The position numbers were made by a program, and so were the translations under genes. The notes beneath the pieces were generated by a model. It saw only the letters and a list, made by a program, of their open reading frames with translations. It was not told where the DNA came from and searched no databases. Positions 52,502-60,294 of a stretch of 64,000 bases of DNA are shown here, piece by piece. Origin of the DNA: an uncultured bacterium (GTDB lineage Bacteria > Verrucomicrobiota > Lentisphaeria > Victivallales > UBA1829); assembly GCA_902802585.1 (NCBI GenBank), contig CADCMR010000013.1:107861-171860 (forward strand), given 5' to 3'. The first letter of the stretch is position 1. Each line of letters begins with the position of its first letter.

Positions 52502-52979
52502 GCCAAATTATCTCCTCAAAATGGGTCGGTGTTGAAAACTCTGTACCGGAATCCGTGCGAAGGTCCGCACGTCCGCGGGATGTCTTCTGCGTAGCGACGG
52601 TTCCGACGCCGCGCATGGCTGACCTCCTGCATGGCATATAGACATCGTATTCCCGGAAAAGTTCCCGGATTTCACGGGGCTTCGCAAAAAAACCGGCTTC
52701 TCCGGCTTGTCTGCGCTTGGGCATGAATCGAGGGACACCAGTTCATTGGAATGCCGCGGTTTTTCGCATCCGGGCAAATCCCGGGTGGAATTTTTTGTGG
52801 TTTTCCTCAGTCAGATACACTTCAAATCTTCCCGCATCGTCCTTCCTGCCTGTCTGTCTGCTGAAAGCCCATCCGATCGAATGAACAGGCACCCTTGAAA
52901 GTTTGAAAGCTTGAAAGCTTGAAAGATCTTCGAAAGTCGAAAGTTTTGCGAGTGCGGAATCATGTTTTGTCCTGGTCGC
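52502..52979. other. intergenic region between the divergent moxR and rpsB units
   Basis: No gene is visible in these 478 bp. Near 52625-52640 a possible -10 (minus strand TATATG) may serve moxR. Octamer repeats lie at 52894-52925. Confidence 0.4.
52894..52925 (+). repeat. tandem octamer repeat
   Basis: Four perfect or near-perfect 8-mers, (C/T)TTGAAAG, in a row. Two degenerate CGAAAG copies follow up to about 52945, 35 bp before the rpsB promoter. Confidence 0.7.
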
Positions 52980-53007
52980 TTGCATTTTCCTTTTCCGGGT
53001 GTATATT
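52980..53007 (+). promoter_or_regulatory. promoter of rpsB-tsf
   Basis: TTGCAT (52980-52985), 16-bp spacer, TATATT (53002-53007). It gives an untranslated leader of about 160 nt. Confidence 0.68.
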
Positions 53008-53026
53008 ATATGCTACGTTTTCTCAA

Positions 53027-53141
53027 CGCATCCGGACCGGTCGTATGCCGGTTCCCCCGCACCAAACCAACCCCGCGGGCGGATGCGCACAACTGAACAA
53101 GAAGGTATCTTGCTCCGCGCCAACCGTTAACAACCGCGGAG
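53027..53141 (+). ncRNA. structured rpsB leader, candidate autoregulatory RNA
   Basis: An 8-bp outer stem CGCATCCG/CGGATGCG (53027-53034 and 53080-53087) encloses two hairpins: ACCGG/CCGGT (53036-53040 and 53048-53052) and CCCGC/GCGGG (53056-53060 and 53075-53079). Together they form a three-way junction with almost no unpaired joints. A 7-bp hairpin CTCCGCG/CGCGGAG (53113-53119 and 53135-53141) follows. S2 represses rpsB-tsf through the leader in E. coli; whether this RNA does the same is inference. Confidence 0.65.
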
Positions 53142-53176
53142 AAAAAGAGCCGGAACGAAGAAAGGCGGATGGAATT

Positions 53177-54109
53177 ATGGCCATCTCTGTCAAAGACCTG
53201 TTGGAAGCCGGGTGCCATTTCGGGCATCAGACGAAGCGCTGGAACCCCAAGATGAAAGATTACGTCTACGGGGCGAAGAACGGTATCTCAATCATCGACC
53301 TCACGAAAACCATCCGCCAGATCGGCGACGCCTGCAATTTCCTGCAGCGTGAAGTCATGAAGGGCTCCCGCATCCTGTTCGTCGGCACGAAGCGCCAGGC
53401 GCAGCAGGTCGTCCGCAACGCCGCGGAAGAAACCGAAATGTTCTACATGTCCGAACGCTGGATGGGCGGCACGCTCACCAACATCGAAACGATCCGCAAG
53501 TCCGTGAAGAAGATGCGCGAGATCGATGACATCGTGAACGACGAGGAAAACTCCAACCTCAAGAAGAAAGAGATCGTCCGCCTGGCGCGTCAGGGCGTCA
53601 AGCTCCACCGCAACCTCGACGGCATCGCCGACATGAAGCGCCTGCCCGACGTGGTCGTGGTCGTGGACGTCTGCCACGACGACACCGCCGTGAAGGAAGC
53701 CCAGAAGCTCAATATCCCGATCATCGCCATCGTCGATACCAACGGCAATCCTGAAAACATCGCCTACCCGGTCGCCGCCAACGACGACGCCGTCAAGTCC
53801 ATCAAGATCATCATGGACACCTTCGTCGCCGCCATCAACGACGCCCTCGGGCTCTACAAGGTCAAAGTCGCCGAAGACAAGGCGAAGGCCGACGCCGAAC
53901 GCGCCGAAAAGAAGGGCGCGGATGACAAGGCGAAAAGCGACGAGCGTCCCGCGCGCCGTCCGTCCCGCCGCCCCGCCGGTCCCCGCAAGGATGCCGCTGC
54001 CGCCGCCGACGGCGAGAAGAAGGCCGCCCCGCGCCGCAAGGCTCCCGCCAAGGAAGTCAAAGACCTGTCCGAACTCAAGAAATCCGATGTGAAACCCGAG
54101 GAGAAATAA
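53177..54109 (+). CDS. rpsB: 30S ribosomal protein S2
   Basis: 310 residues. The S2 core is complete (LLEAGCHFGHQTKRWNPKM, RWMGGTLTNIETIRKSV, PIIAIVDTNGNPENIAYPVAANDDA). The C-terminus adds about 75 residues rich in Lys, Arg, Ala and Pro, longer than the 241-residue E. coli protein. The ATG at 53177 gives the standard MAISVKDLLEAG start. The longer frame covers the structured leader and is rejected. Two bases separate it from tsf. Confidence 0.95.
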   Translation: MAISVKDLLEAGCHFGHQTKRWNPKMKDYVYGAKNGISIIDLTKTIRQIGDACNFLQREVMKGSRILFVGTKRQAQQVVRNAAEETEMFYMSERWMGGTLTNIETIRKSVKKMREIDDIVNDEENSNLKKKEIVRLARQGVKLHRNLDGIADMKRLPDVVVVVDVCHDDTAVKEAQKLNIPIIAIVDTNGNPENIAYPVAANDDAVKSIKIIMDTFVAAINDALGLYKVKVAEDKAKADAERAEKKGADDKAKSDERPARRPSRRPAGPRKDAAAAADGEKKAAPRRKAPAKEVKDLSELKKSDVKPEEK

Positions 54110-54111
54110 TC

Positions 54112-54915
54112 ATGGCAGCTATCACCCCGCAAATGGTCAAGGAACTGCGCGACAAGACCGACGCAGGTATGGGCGAATGCAAGAAGGCCCTCATCGAAGC
54201 AAACGGCGACATTGAGGCCGCTGTCGATATCCTCCGCAAGGCCGGTATCGCCAAGAGCGCCCACCGCGCCGACCGCGCCACCGCCGAAGGCAAGATCTTC
54301 GTCGCCGTCGACGGCAACCAGGCCCTCATGCTCGAAGTCTGCTGCGAAACCGACTTCGTCGCCAACAACGAAAAGTTCCTCGAGTACGGCAACGGTGCCG
54401 CGAAGAAGATCCTCGCGAACACCACCGGCGACGGCGACGTCACCGAGGCCGCCCAGAAATCCGAAGAGACCGAGCTCGCAGCCCTGTTCTCCAAGTTCGG
54501 CGAGAAGATGATCATCCGCCGCGCCCTTCGTTACACCACCGACCAGAAGATCGCCTACTACATCCATTTCAACGGCAAGATCGGCGTCCTCCTCGACATC
54601 GGCGGCGAAATCGACGAAGCCGGCATCAAGAACACCTGCCTCCAGATTTGCGCCTCCAATCCGCAGTATGTCAACGCCTCCGAAGTCCCCGCTGAAGCGA
54701 TCGCCCATGAAAAGGAAATCGCCACCGCCCAGCTCAAGGAGAGCGGCAAGCCCGAGAACATCATCGAGAAGATCGTCGCCGGCAAGATCAACAGCTGGTA
54801 CGGCGAAATCTGCCTCGTGAACCAGCCCTGGATCCTTGACAACAAGACCTCCTTCGGCAAGCTTTTCCCGAAGGCCACCGTCAAGCGTTTCGCCCGCTGG
54901 GCTGTCGGTCAGTAA
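54112..54915 (+). CDS. tsf: elongation factor Ts
   Basis: 267 residues with both EF-Ts signatures (LRDKTDAGMGECKKALIEANGD and CCETDFVANNEKF). EF-Ts recycles EF-Tu from GDP to GTP. The C-terminal core is slightly shorter than in E. coli (283). Co-transcribed with rpsB and ended by a strong terminator. Confidence 0.96.
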   Translation: MAAITPQMVKELRDKTDAGMGECKKALIEANGDIEAAVDILRKAGIAKSAHRADRATAEGKIFVAVDGNQALMLEVCCETDFVANNEKFLEYGNGAAKKILANTTGDGDVTEAAQKSEETELAALFSKFGEKMIIRRALRYTTDQKIAYYIHFNGKIGVLLDIGGEIDEAGIKNTCLQICASNPQYVNASEVPAEAIAHEKEIATAQLKESGKPENIIEKIVAGKINSWYGEICLVNQPWILDNKTSFGKLFPKATVKRFARWAVGQ

Positions 54916-54944
54916 TCAATCCGACCGTTTCTCTGAAACACCGA

Positions 54945-54975
54945 ACCCGTTCCGGTCTCCCCGGAGCGGGTTTTT
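54945..54975 (+). terminator. rho-independent terminator of rpsB-tsf
   Basis: An 11-bp stem ACCCGTTCCGG/CCGGAGCGGGT (54945-54955 and 54961-54971, one T-G pair) runs into a T-run to 54975. Confidence 0.9.
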
Positions 54976-55028
54976 GCGTTTCTGTTTTCGATCAATCGGT
55001 AAAAAAACCATTTCTTTTGATTTTTCAA

Positions 55029-55057
55029 TGGAAAAAACGGGAAAGTGCGTTTATATT
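55029..55057 (+). promoter_or_regulatory. possible promoter of the zinc-ribbon/Sel1 gene
   Basis: TGGAAA (55029-55034), 17-bp spacer, TATATT (55052-55057), 92 bp before the ATG. The -35 is weak. Confidence 0.45.
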
Positions 55058-55149
55058 AATGAATGAACTCAATTGTCTCTTTTCCCATAAAGAGACGATT
55101 GAATGAAATATGAGCTTTTTCTGATTTCACAAAAGAAAGGTACAATACT

Positions 55150-55845
55150 ATGAAAAACACCGTGAAACAATGCCCGAACTGTCATCTCAGAACAGAAAAG
55201 GAAGATGATTTCTTCTGCAGCCAGTGCGGAACGATTCTGGAGATTCTCCCCAATTCCTGTGAAGTGTGCAAGGCTGAACTGGGACCGGATATGAAGTTCT
55301 GTTCGAAATGCGGCGCAAAAGCGCCTTCCCCCGTTCAACCGTCTCAGGAAAGAATCAATCGCATTATGGCAGATTATCTTTATGACAAGGGGAAAGCGAT
55401 CAATTTAACAAATCCGGACGCCAGTTTCAGATGCATGAAAAAAGCCGCCGAATTGGGCAGGAACGAGGCGATTATTGAACTCGGGATCTATTATTATAAT
55501 CAAAAAAACTACGAGGAAGCTGTCGAGTGTTTCCGAAAAACCGAGACCTTTGCCCGTTCGAAATACATGCTTGGCATGTGTTATCTTCTCGGAAAAAGTG
55601 ACGAGAAGGATGAAAAAGAAGCCGTCAAGTGGTTCAAGGAAGCGGCTGAACAGGGGGATACCATTTCGCAACTCGAACTTGGCGAGTGTTATCTTTTCGG
55701 CAAAGGCGTCGAGAAGGATGAAAAAGAAGCCGTCAAGTGGTTCAAAGAAGCGGCTGAACAGGGACATGGTACTGCCATATATAGACTTAGGGAAATGGGC
55801 GTGGATGTATCTGAATACAAACCCAAACAAAGAAAATGGTCTTGA
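55150..55845 (+). CDS. double zinc-ribbon protein with Sel1-like repeats
   Basis: 231 residues. Four CxxC pairs (C8/C11, C23/C26, C37/C40, C51/C54) form two zinc ribbons. A short linker and about four Sel1-like helical repeats follow (AAELGRNEAIIELGIYYY, then two near-identical KDEKEAVKWFKEAAEQG units). Sel1 repeats bind proteins. There is no signal peptide, so it should be cytoplasmic. The partner is unknown. A 54-nt duplication inside the gene shows recent repeat growth. The AT-rich codon use differs from that of its neighbours. Confidence 0.85.
   Translation: MKNTVKQCPNCHLRTEKEDDFFCSQCGTILEILPNSCEVCKAELGPDMKFCSKCGAKAPSPVQPSQERINRIMADYLYDKGKAINLTNPDASFRCMKKAAELGRNEAIIELGIYYYNQKNYEEAVECFRKTETFARSKYMLGMCYLLGKSDEKDEKEAVKWFKEAAEQGDTISQLELGECYLFGKGVEKDEKEAVKWFKEAAEQGHGTAIYRLREMGVDVSEYKPKQRKWS
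55602..55763 (+). repeat. 54-nt direct repeat inside the Sel1 gene
   Basis: 55602-55655 and 55710-55763 are identical at 53 of 54 positions and spaced by exactly 108 nt (36 codons), the length of one Sel1 unit. Confidence 0.9.
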
Positions 55846-55877
55846 CGTTCGAGACGGCTGTGCCTGATTTGATCTTC

Positions 55878-55913
55878 CGCCGGACAGGATAATACCCGTC
55901 CGGCGTTTTTTTT
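55878..55913 (+). terminator. rho-independent terminator of the Sel1 gene
   Basis: Stem CGCCGGAC/GTCCGGCG (55878-55885 and 55898-55905), 12-nt loop, then eight T. The gap from here to 56120 shows no gene. Confidence 0.92.
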
Positions 55914-56120
55914 CGCAAAAACGGACCTGAAAACCGGTGCACAAAGAAAAGCCGCCCATAGCGTTTGACAGTTGAGCGATGGGGCGGCAGAGCGGTGAAA
56001 TCGTTGCACCCGGAGCCTGCAGCCTGTCCGCGGCAGGTCCGCGGACATGAGATTTTTTCGGCGGCGGCTTGTGTCCGGGCTCATTGCCGCGAGCGCGGTG
56101 GCATTGCTGAAAAAGGCGGA

Positions 56121-56162
56121 AAAATGCCGGATTCCGATTGAGGTTATCGCGCGGAATCCGGC
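56121..56162 (-). terminator. rho-independent terminator of the secretin pair
   Basis: Minus strand: perfect 11-bp stem GCCGGATTCCG/CGGAATCCGGC (56162-56152 with 56136-56126), 15-nt loop, then ATTTT, 65 bp after the second secretin stop. Confidence 0.75.
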
Positions 56163-56226
56163 TTGTTTACCGACTTGTTTTGTCAGGTGCGGCGCGGGTT
56201 CTGTGCCTCACCGCACCCGGCTGTTT

Positions 56227-58023
56227 TCAGCGGTCGGAATCCAGAAGGAACTGATGGTAGCCCCAGGTATTCCATCCGCCGGCGCCTTCGAGGTCGGATT
56301 CGATCTTCTTCGCCGTCTCGGACGCGACCTCTGGCATCGCCTCTTCCGGACGGACGGGGACGACTTCGGCGACCACGAGGAGCTGCGAACGCTTGGTGGA
56401 TTCGCTCTCGGTGGAGAAGACCCAGCCGATGATCGGGAGGTCCTTCAGGATGGGCACGCCGCCGGACACGCTGACCACGTCGCGCTTTTCGATGCCGCCA
56501 ATGAGGAGCTGCGTGCCTTCGTTGTCGATCATGAACTCGGAGGAGATCTCCGCGCCCTGCTGGATGCGGGGGTTGCCTTCGGAGGTGTAGCCGATGAGCG
56601 AGCTGTTGGAGACGTTCACGTTCAGGAGGGTCGCCTTGTCGGAGATGGAGGGCGTGAGGGTGAGCTTGAACCCGAACTCGTCGGAAGGATCGGTCGTCAC
56701 GATGTTGCCCTTGTCGGCCTTGACGTTGTTGCTCGTGTAATCGATCTCGTCGCCCACATCGTCAAGGGCCTCGACGTATTTCGCGCTGACCTTGCGGCCG
56801 GCGTTCGCGCCGTCGACCGTGAATTCGCCGCCTTTCAGGCGCATGGAGTAGCGGTCGGCGACCGTGTCGGTCGGACTGGAGAGATGGACGACGTCAAGCG
56901 TGACCGTGCCGGTCGCGGAGATGTCGATGGCTTCTCCGCGGTTGTTGACGGCGGTGAGCGTGAAGTCGACGCCCGGGGTCACGTCTTCGAGGTGGATGTA
57001 CTCCTCAATGTATTCCGGCGCTTCGATAGGCGTCTGATGCGCGAGGAAGACCTGGCTGGTACGCTCGATTTCGGCGGTCACGCCGTTGCGGACCGCGAGC
57101 TCGCAGGAGTGCAGGACTTTCGCCTTGCCCTTGCTGGTCAGGAAGTCGATGTACTTGGTGTTCCACTTCGGATTGAAGTTGAGGTACTGGGTGTCGGACC
57201 AGCCGCCTTTGCGGACCAGGGCGGAACCGTCGGACGTGAAGTTCTTCATGAAACGGCCGCCGGTGCTGAAGAGGTCAACGCCGTCGTTGTTCTTCCACGC
57301 CTGGAAGTCGATGCCGAGCTTGGCGTCGTTTTCGGCGTAGAGCTCGTAGACGGTGATTTTCGCGCGGACTTCGGGATACGGACGGTCGTACTCCTTCAGC
57401 AGGGTGTCGATGTTCTTGCGGGAGAACTGCGTGGTATTGAAGACGAGCAGGTTCAGTCCCTCGTCGCAGCGGATGAGGTCGTTGCCGCCGACGTTCTCGG
57501 TCTCGTCGTCCGCCACGTTCGCGCCCGCGGCGATGAGCATTTTGCGGAGTTCCTTCGCGGAACGGTATTTGGGCTGGTAGACGTAGACGGCGGTACCAGG
57601 GACGGAGGCAACGCCCGGCTTGTCGAGCATCTCAACGATGCTGTCGATGCCCTGGCCGTTTTCGGCGTCCTCGAAGCGGTAGTCTTCGGCGGAAATCATC
57701 ACGATGCCGGTGCCGTCGTTGTACTTGATCGCCTGAACGCCGGTGTTGCTTTCATCGACCTTGCGGGTCTGCACGAGTTCACGCAGGTAGCCGCGGATTT
57801 CGTAGGGGTCGGCGTGCTTCAGCACGTAGGTCTTCGTGACCACGTCCGGGTCGGTGGTGTCCTCCACAAAGTGGACGACCTCGGTGTCTTCCTTGACCGA
57901 GACGTTCAGTTTCGCCTGAACGCGGGCTTTCGCGTATTCCTGGGTTGCCTCGGCGGCATGGATGGCGTTGATGGCGGAAACGGCGCAGACGGCCGCCGCC
58001 GTGAGCTTGGTAATCGTTTTCAT
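56227..58023 (-). CDS. secretin-family (GspD/PilQ-like) outer-membrane protein, second of a pair
   Basis: 598 residues with a signal peptide (MKTITKLTAAAVCAVSAINAIHA). An N-domain stretch resembles GspD N1 (KTYVLKHADPYEIRGYLREL). The C-terminal secretin domain ends in GGVPILKDLPIIGWVF, the VPxLxxIPxxGxLF signature. Secretins form multimeric gates. The long central region (about 280-430) is unusual, with an inserted beta-rich part. An ATG at 58035 would add four residues; 58023 is preferred since the signal peptide starts there. It follows the first secretin by 30 bp. Confidence 0.82.
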   Translation of the reverse strand: MKTITKLTAAAVCAVSAINAIHAAEATQEYAKARVQAKLNVSVKEDTEVVHFVEDTTDPDVVTKTYVLKHADPYEIRGYLRELVQTRKVDESNTGVQAIKYNDGTGIVMISAEDYRFEDAENGQGIDSIVEMLDKPGVASVPGTAVYVYQPKYRSAKELRKMLIAAGANVADDETENVGGNDLIRCDEGLNLLVFNTTQFSRKNIDTLLKEYDRPYPEVRAKITVYELYAENDAKLGIDFQAWKNNDGVDLFSTGGRFMKNFTSDGSALVRKGGWSDTQYLNFNPKWNTKYIDFLTSKGKAKVLHSCELAVRNGVTAEIERTSQVFLAHQTPIEAPEYIEEYIHLEDVTPGVDFTLTAVNNRGEAIDISATGTVTLDVVHLSSPTDTVADRYSMRLKGGEFTVDGANAGRKVSAKYVEALDDVGDEIDYTSNNVKADKGNIVTTDPSDEFGFKLTLTPSISDKATLLNVNVSNSSLIGYTSEGNPRIQQGAEISSEFMIDNEGTQLLIGGIEKRDVVSVSGGVPILKDLPIIGWVFSTESESTKRSQLLVVAEVVPVRPEEAMPEVASETAKKIESDLEGAGGWNTWGYHQFLLDSDR

Positions 58024-58053
58024 GGTATGAATCATCCTTGTTCTCTGCTGGGG

Positions 58054-59478
58054 TTATTTCTTCTTCGCGGCGAGCTCGTCGAATTCGGCCATCACGCCGG
58101 GTTCGACCGATTCGTTAATCTTGAGCGGGACGGCGCGCGCGGTCACGAGGTAGTGCACAACGTCGGCGTTCGAGGTCGTGGTGCCGAAGATGTACTTCAG
58201 GACCGGCAGTTCACAGAGGAACGGGATGCCGATGGTCTGTTCGACGTCGGTCTTGCGTTCCCAGCAGGCGAGGAGCTTTTCCTGACCGAACGGGAGCGAG
58301 ATTGAACCGGCGAAGCTCGTCCCCTCGGAGATTTCCGCGCCCATGTTGTTGCGCTCAACCACGTTCGATCCGTTGAGTTCGTAGGTGAACGTCACGCCGC
58401 CGTTCTCGCTGGTGCCGGCGATGGTGGCGTCGGAGATATTCATCTCAAGCGAGGCGTCCCCGCCGACGTCCACGCTGGTGCGGTGGTCGTCATCCTTCAG
58501 GATGTTCTGGTATTCGGGCGAGAAGCTCGCCTTGAACTCGGCTTCCGGGTTATTGGAGACCGTGACGCCGGCGGTGCTGTTGATGGTCGCCCGTCCGTTC
58601 TGCTGAAGCAGGCGGATGAAGCTGAAATCGAACGCGGGGGCGGTGTAGAAGCCGCCGAACCCGTAGTTGAACGAGCCGAAGAGGTCGGCTCCGGTCTGCG
58701 TGAGACCGGTCAGGATCGTTTCCGCCGCCTTGATGCTCAGCACGTCGTATGCGGCGTCGAAGAGGTTGAGCCCGGGGCCGTTCTTCCACGCCAGGTAGTC
58801 CACGCCGACGTCCAGCAGGTCGCTGTCACGCACTTCATAGACTTTCAGTTCGATCTTCGTCTGCGGAATTTCCTTGTCGAGCCATTCGAGCTTAGCCTTG
58901 ATGTCCGCCACGCGGGTCGGGGTGTCCTTGAAGTAGAACATGCCAGTCGCCTTGTCGAGCTTCACCACTGAGTCGAACGGACCGCTGGAGATGCCGGTCT
59001 GTTTGATGACCTTGCGCATGCTCGCGGTGGAACGGTACTGCGGCTTGTATGTGCCGTAGGCGATGCCCGTGCCGGAGATGATCGTGTCGTAGTCGTTCAT
59101 CTTGCCGGGACGGTCGAGCGCCTCGACCATTTCGTCAATGTAGGGCATCATCGGGACCGTAGTCGACACGATCATCAGTTGGCGCTTGTTCGCCTGGTCT
59201 TCCATACAGGTCACGGTGGAGTTCTCGTCGAAGCGGATGGCGGCGCTCTTCACAAACGGGGCCAGGTCGGCAGCTTTCGTGTGCTTCAGCTCATAGGCCT
59301 TGCTGACCATGTCCTTCTGCGCGCCGTCCTGCAGGAACGTGATGGTCTGGATGTGCTCGTTCTCTTCGATTTCTTCGGTGGTCTCGTTTTCCGGATTCTC
59401 GACGTCGGCGGAGAATACGGGGAGCAGGAGGCCTGCCGCGAACAACGCGGCAAGGCCGGTTTTCACCTTGGGATTCAT
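58054..59478 (-). CDS. secretin-family (GspD/PilQ-like) outer-membrane protein, first of a pair
   Basis: 474 residues: signal peptide (KVKTGLAALFAAGLLLPVFSA), an acidic linker, an N1-like domain (VSKAYELKHTKAADLAPFVK ... VEALDRPG), and a secretin core with GIPFLCELPVLKYIF near the end. It is a distant paralogue of the next gene. No inner-membrane platform, ATPase or pseudopilin gene lies nearby, so the machinery must be elsewhere or the proteins act alone. Ribosome site AAAGGAGA. Confidence 0.8.
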   Translation of the reverse strand: MNPKVKTGLAALFAAGLLLPVFSADVENPENETTEEIEENEHIQTITFLQDGAQKDMVSKAYELKHTKAADLAPFVKSAAIRFDENSTVTCMEDQANKRQLMIVSTTVPMMPYIDEMVEALDRPGKMNDYDTIISGTGIAYGTYKPQYRSTASMRKVIKQTGISSGPFDSVVKLDKATGMFYFKDTPTRVADIKAKLEWLDKEIPQTKIELKVYEVRDSDLLDVGVDYLAWKNGPGLNLFDAAYDVLSIKAAETILTGLTQTGADLFGSFNYGFGGFYTAPAFDFSFIRLLQQNGRATINSTAGVTVSNNPEAEFKASFSPEYQNILKDDDHRTSVDVGGDASLEMNISDATIAGTSENGGVTFTYELNGSNVVERNNMGAEISEGTSFAGSISLPFGQEKLLACWERKTDVEQTIGIPFLCELPVLKYIFGTTTSNADVVHYLVTARAVPLKINESVEPGVMAEFDELAAKKK

Positions 59479-60086
59479 TTGGGGGGATCTCCTTTGGTTT
59501 GGTTGGTTGTTACGGTTTGGTGGGTTATGGTTTCGTTATTGTTTGTTAGGCTGGGTTAACATTCCGTTGTTGTCCGCCGAAGCGGCGAAGGTGGGAAGGA
59601 CGGTCGGCGGAGGACACCGGGGTCCGTCCGGTGTGGGCACGGCGAAACACAGCCGCCTGGCATAAGCAAATCCCGTGCCAACAGTGTTTTGAGGAGGAAC
59701 GGAGGGAAACTTGCGACCGGAAAGCGTAAAACAGACGGGAGTGTTTTCCACTGTATGAAAACTCGGTACGAGCAATCCGTGTGCGCGCGAAAGCCACACT
59801 CTTTAGCAGTACCGCTTGTGATGTGCGCGAGCGTATGCCGCGCACTGCTACAGCGGAGGACTTGTCCTCCCCTTCCCTTTCCGTACATAAAATGTTCTCC
59901 CGCACGGCTTCGTGCCGCGTCCATCCGTTTTTTTCCGGTGCGTTCCGGAATACCCCGTACGGCTTCATGCCGTACCGCGTAGTGTCGGGGATTGCAATTA
60001 GTTTGCCCTAACTTTGTTTTCCGGCGAACAAACGGTCGATTGGTTTCTGTTGGAAACCGGATCGTATGCCACCGAATATGCCATAT
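59479..60086 (-). other. long leader of the secretin operon, rich in hairpins
   Basis: The mapped promoter implies an untranslated leader of about 600 nt. It contains ACACCGG/CCGGTGT (59614-59634), the composite palindromic element (59779-59870), and GTACGGC/GCCGTAC (59957-59975). A 180-codon frame spans it but has no plausible domain. Confidence 0.6.
59779..59870 (-). repeat. composite palindromic element in the secretin leader
   Basis: Read on the minus strand: GGAGGAC-AA-GTCCTCC, 9-nt spacer, hairpin GTGCGCG-(9-nt loop)-CGCGCAC (59870-59823), then a linker with CAAGCGGTACTG, then GTGTG/CACAC (59799-59779). The core equals the 28913-28960 element in geometry. The linker matches CAAGCGGTGCTG in the cluster at 356-376. 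Confidence 0.8.
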
Positions 60087-60114
60087 ACTATAGCACATCT
60101 TTCCTGTTTGTCAA
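60087..60114 (-). promoter_or_regulatory. promoter of the secretin pair
   Basis: On the minus strand: TTGACA (60114-60109), 16-bp spacer ending TGC, TATAGT (60092-60087). The ATG of the first secretin lies about 600 bp downstream. Confidence 0.75.
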
Positions 60115-60197
60115 TAAGCCTTGCCTAACTTTTTCTTGTTTTTGCTGTAAAACAGGCGAAAAAAACGGATTAATCCCGTGTTTTTTTCTGTTGCGGC

Positions 60198-60226
60198 TTG
60201 ATTTTTCTCCTTCTATGTGCTAAGAT
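60198..60226 (+). promoter_or_regulatory. promoter of the chagasin-like gene
   Basis: TTGATT (60198-60203), 17-bp spacer ending TGC, TAAGAT (60221-60226), 69 bp before the ATG. Confidence 0.6.
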
Positions 60227-60294
60227 TTTTGGGGATTTTTCGTCTAATTCATAAACACGCTCAGAACCATTCGCATACAGGAAAGGAATTCAAT

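Noticed and set aside
56047..58305. 752-codon frame opposite the secretin gene
   Set aside because: Antisense shadow; it crosses a terminator and two real genes and shows no recognisable domain.
59556..60098. 180-codon frame in the secretin leader
   Set aside because: It is made of hairpin and repeat sequence, rich in Arg, Pro and His, with no ribosome site; a structured leader explains it better.
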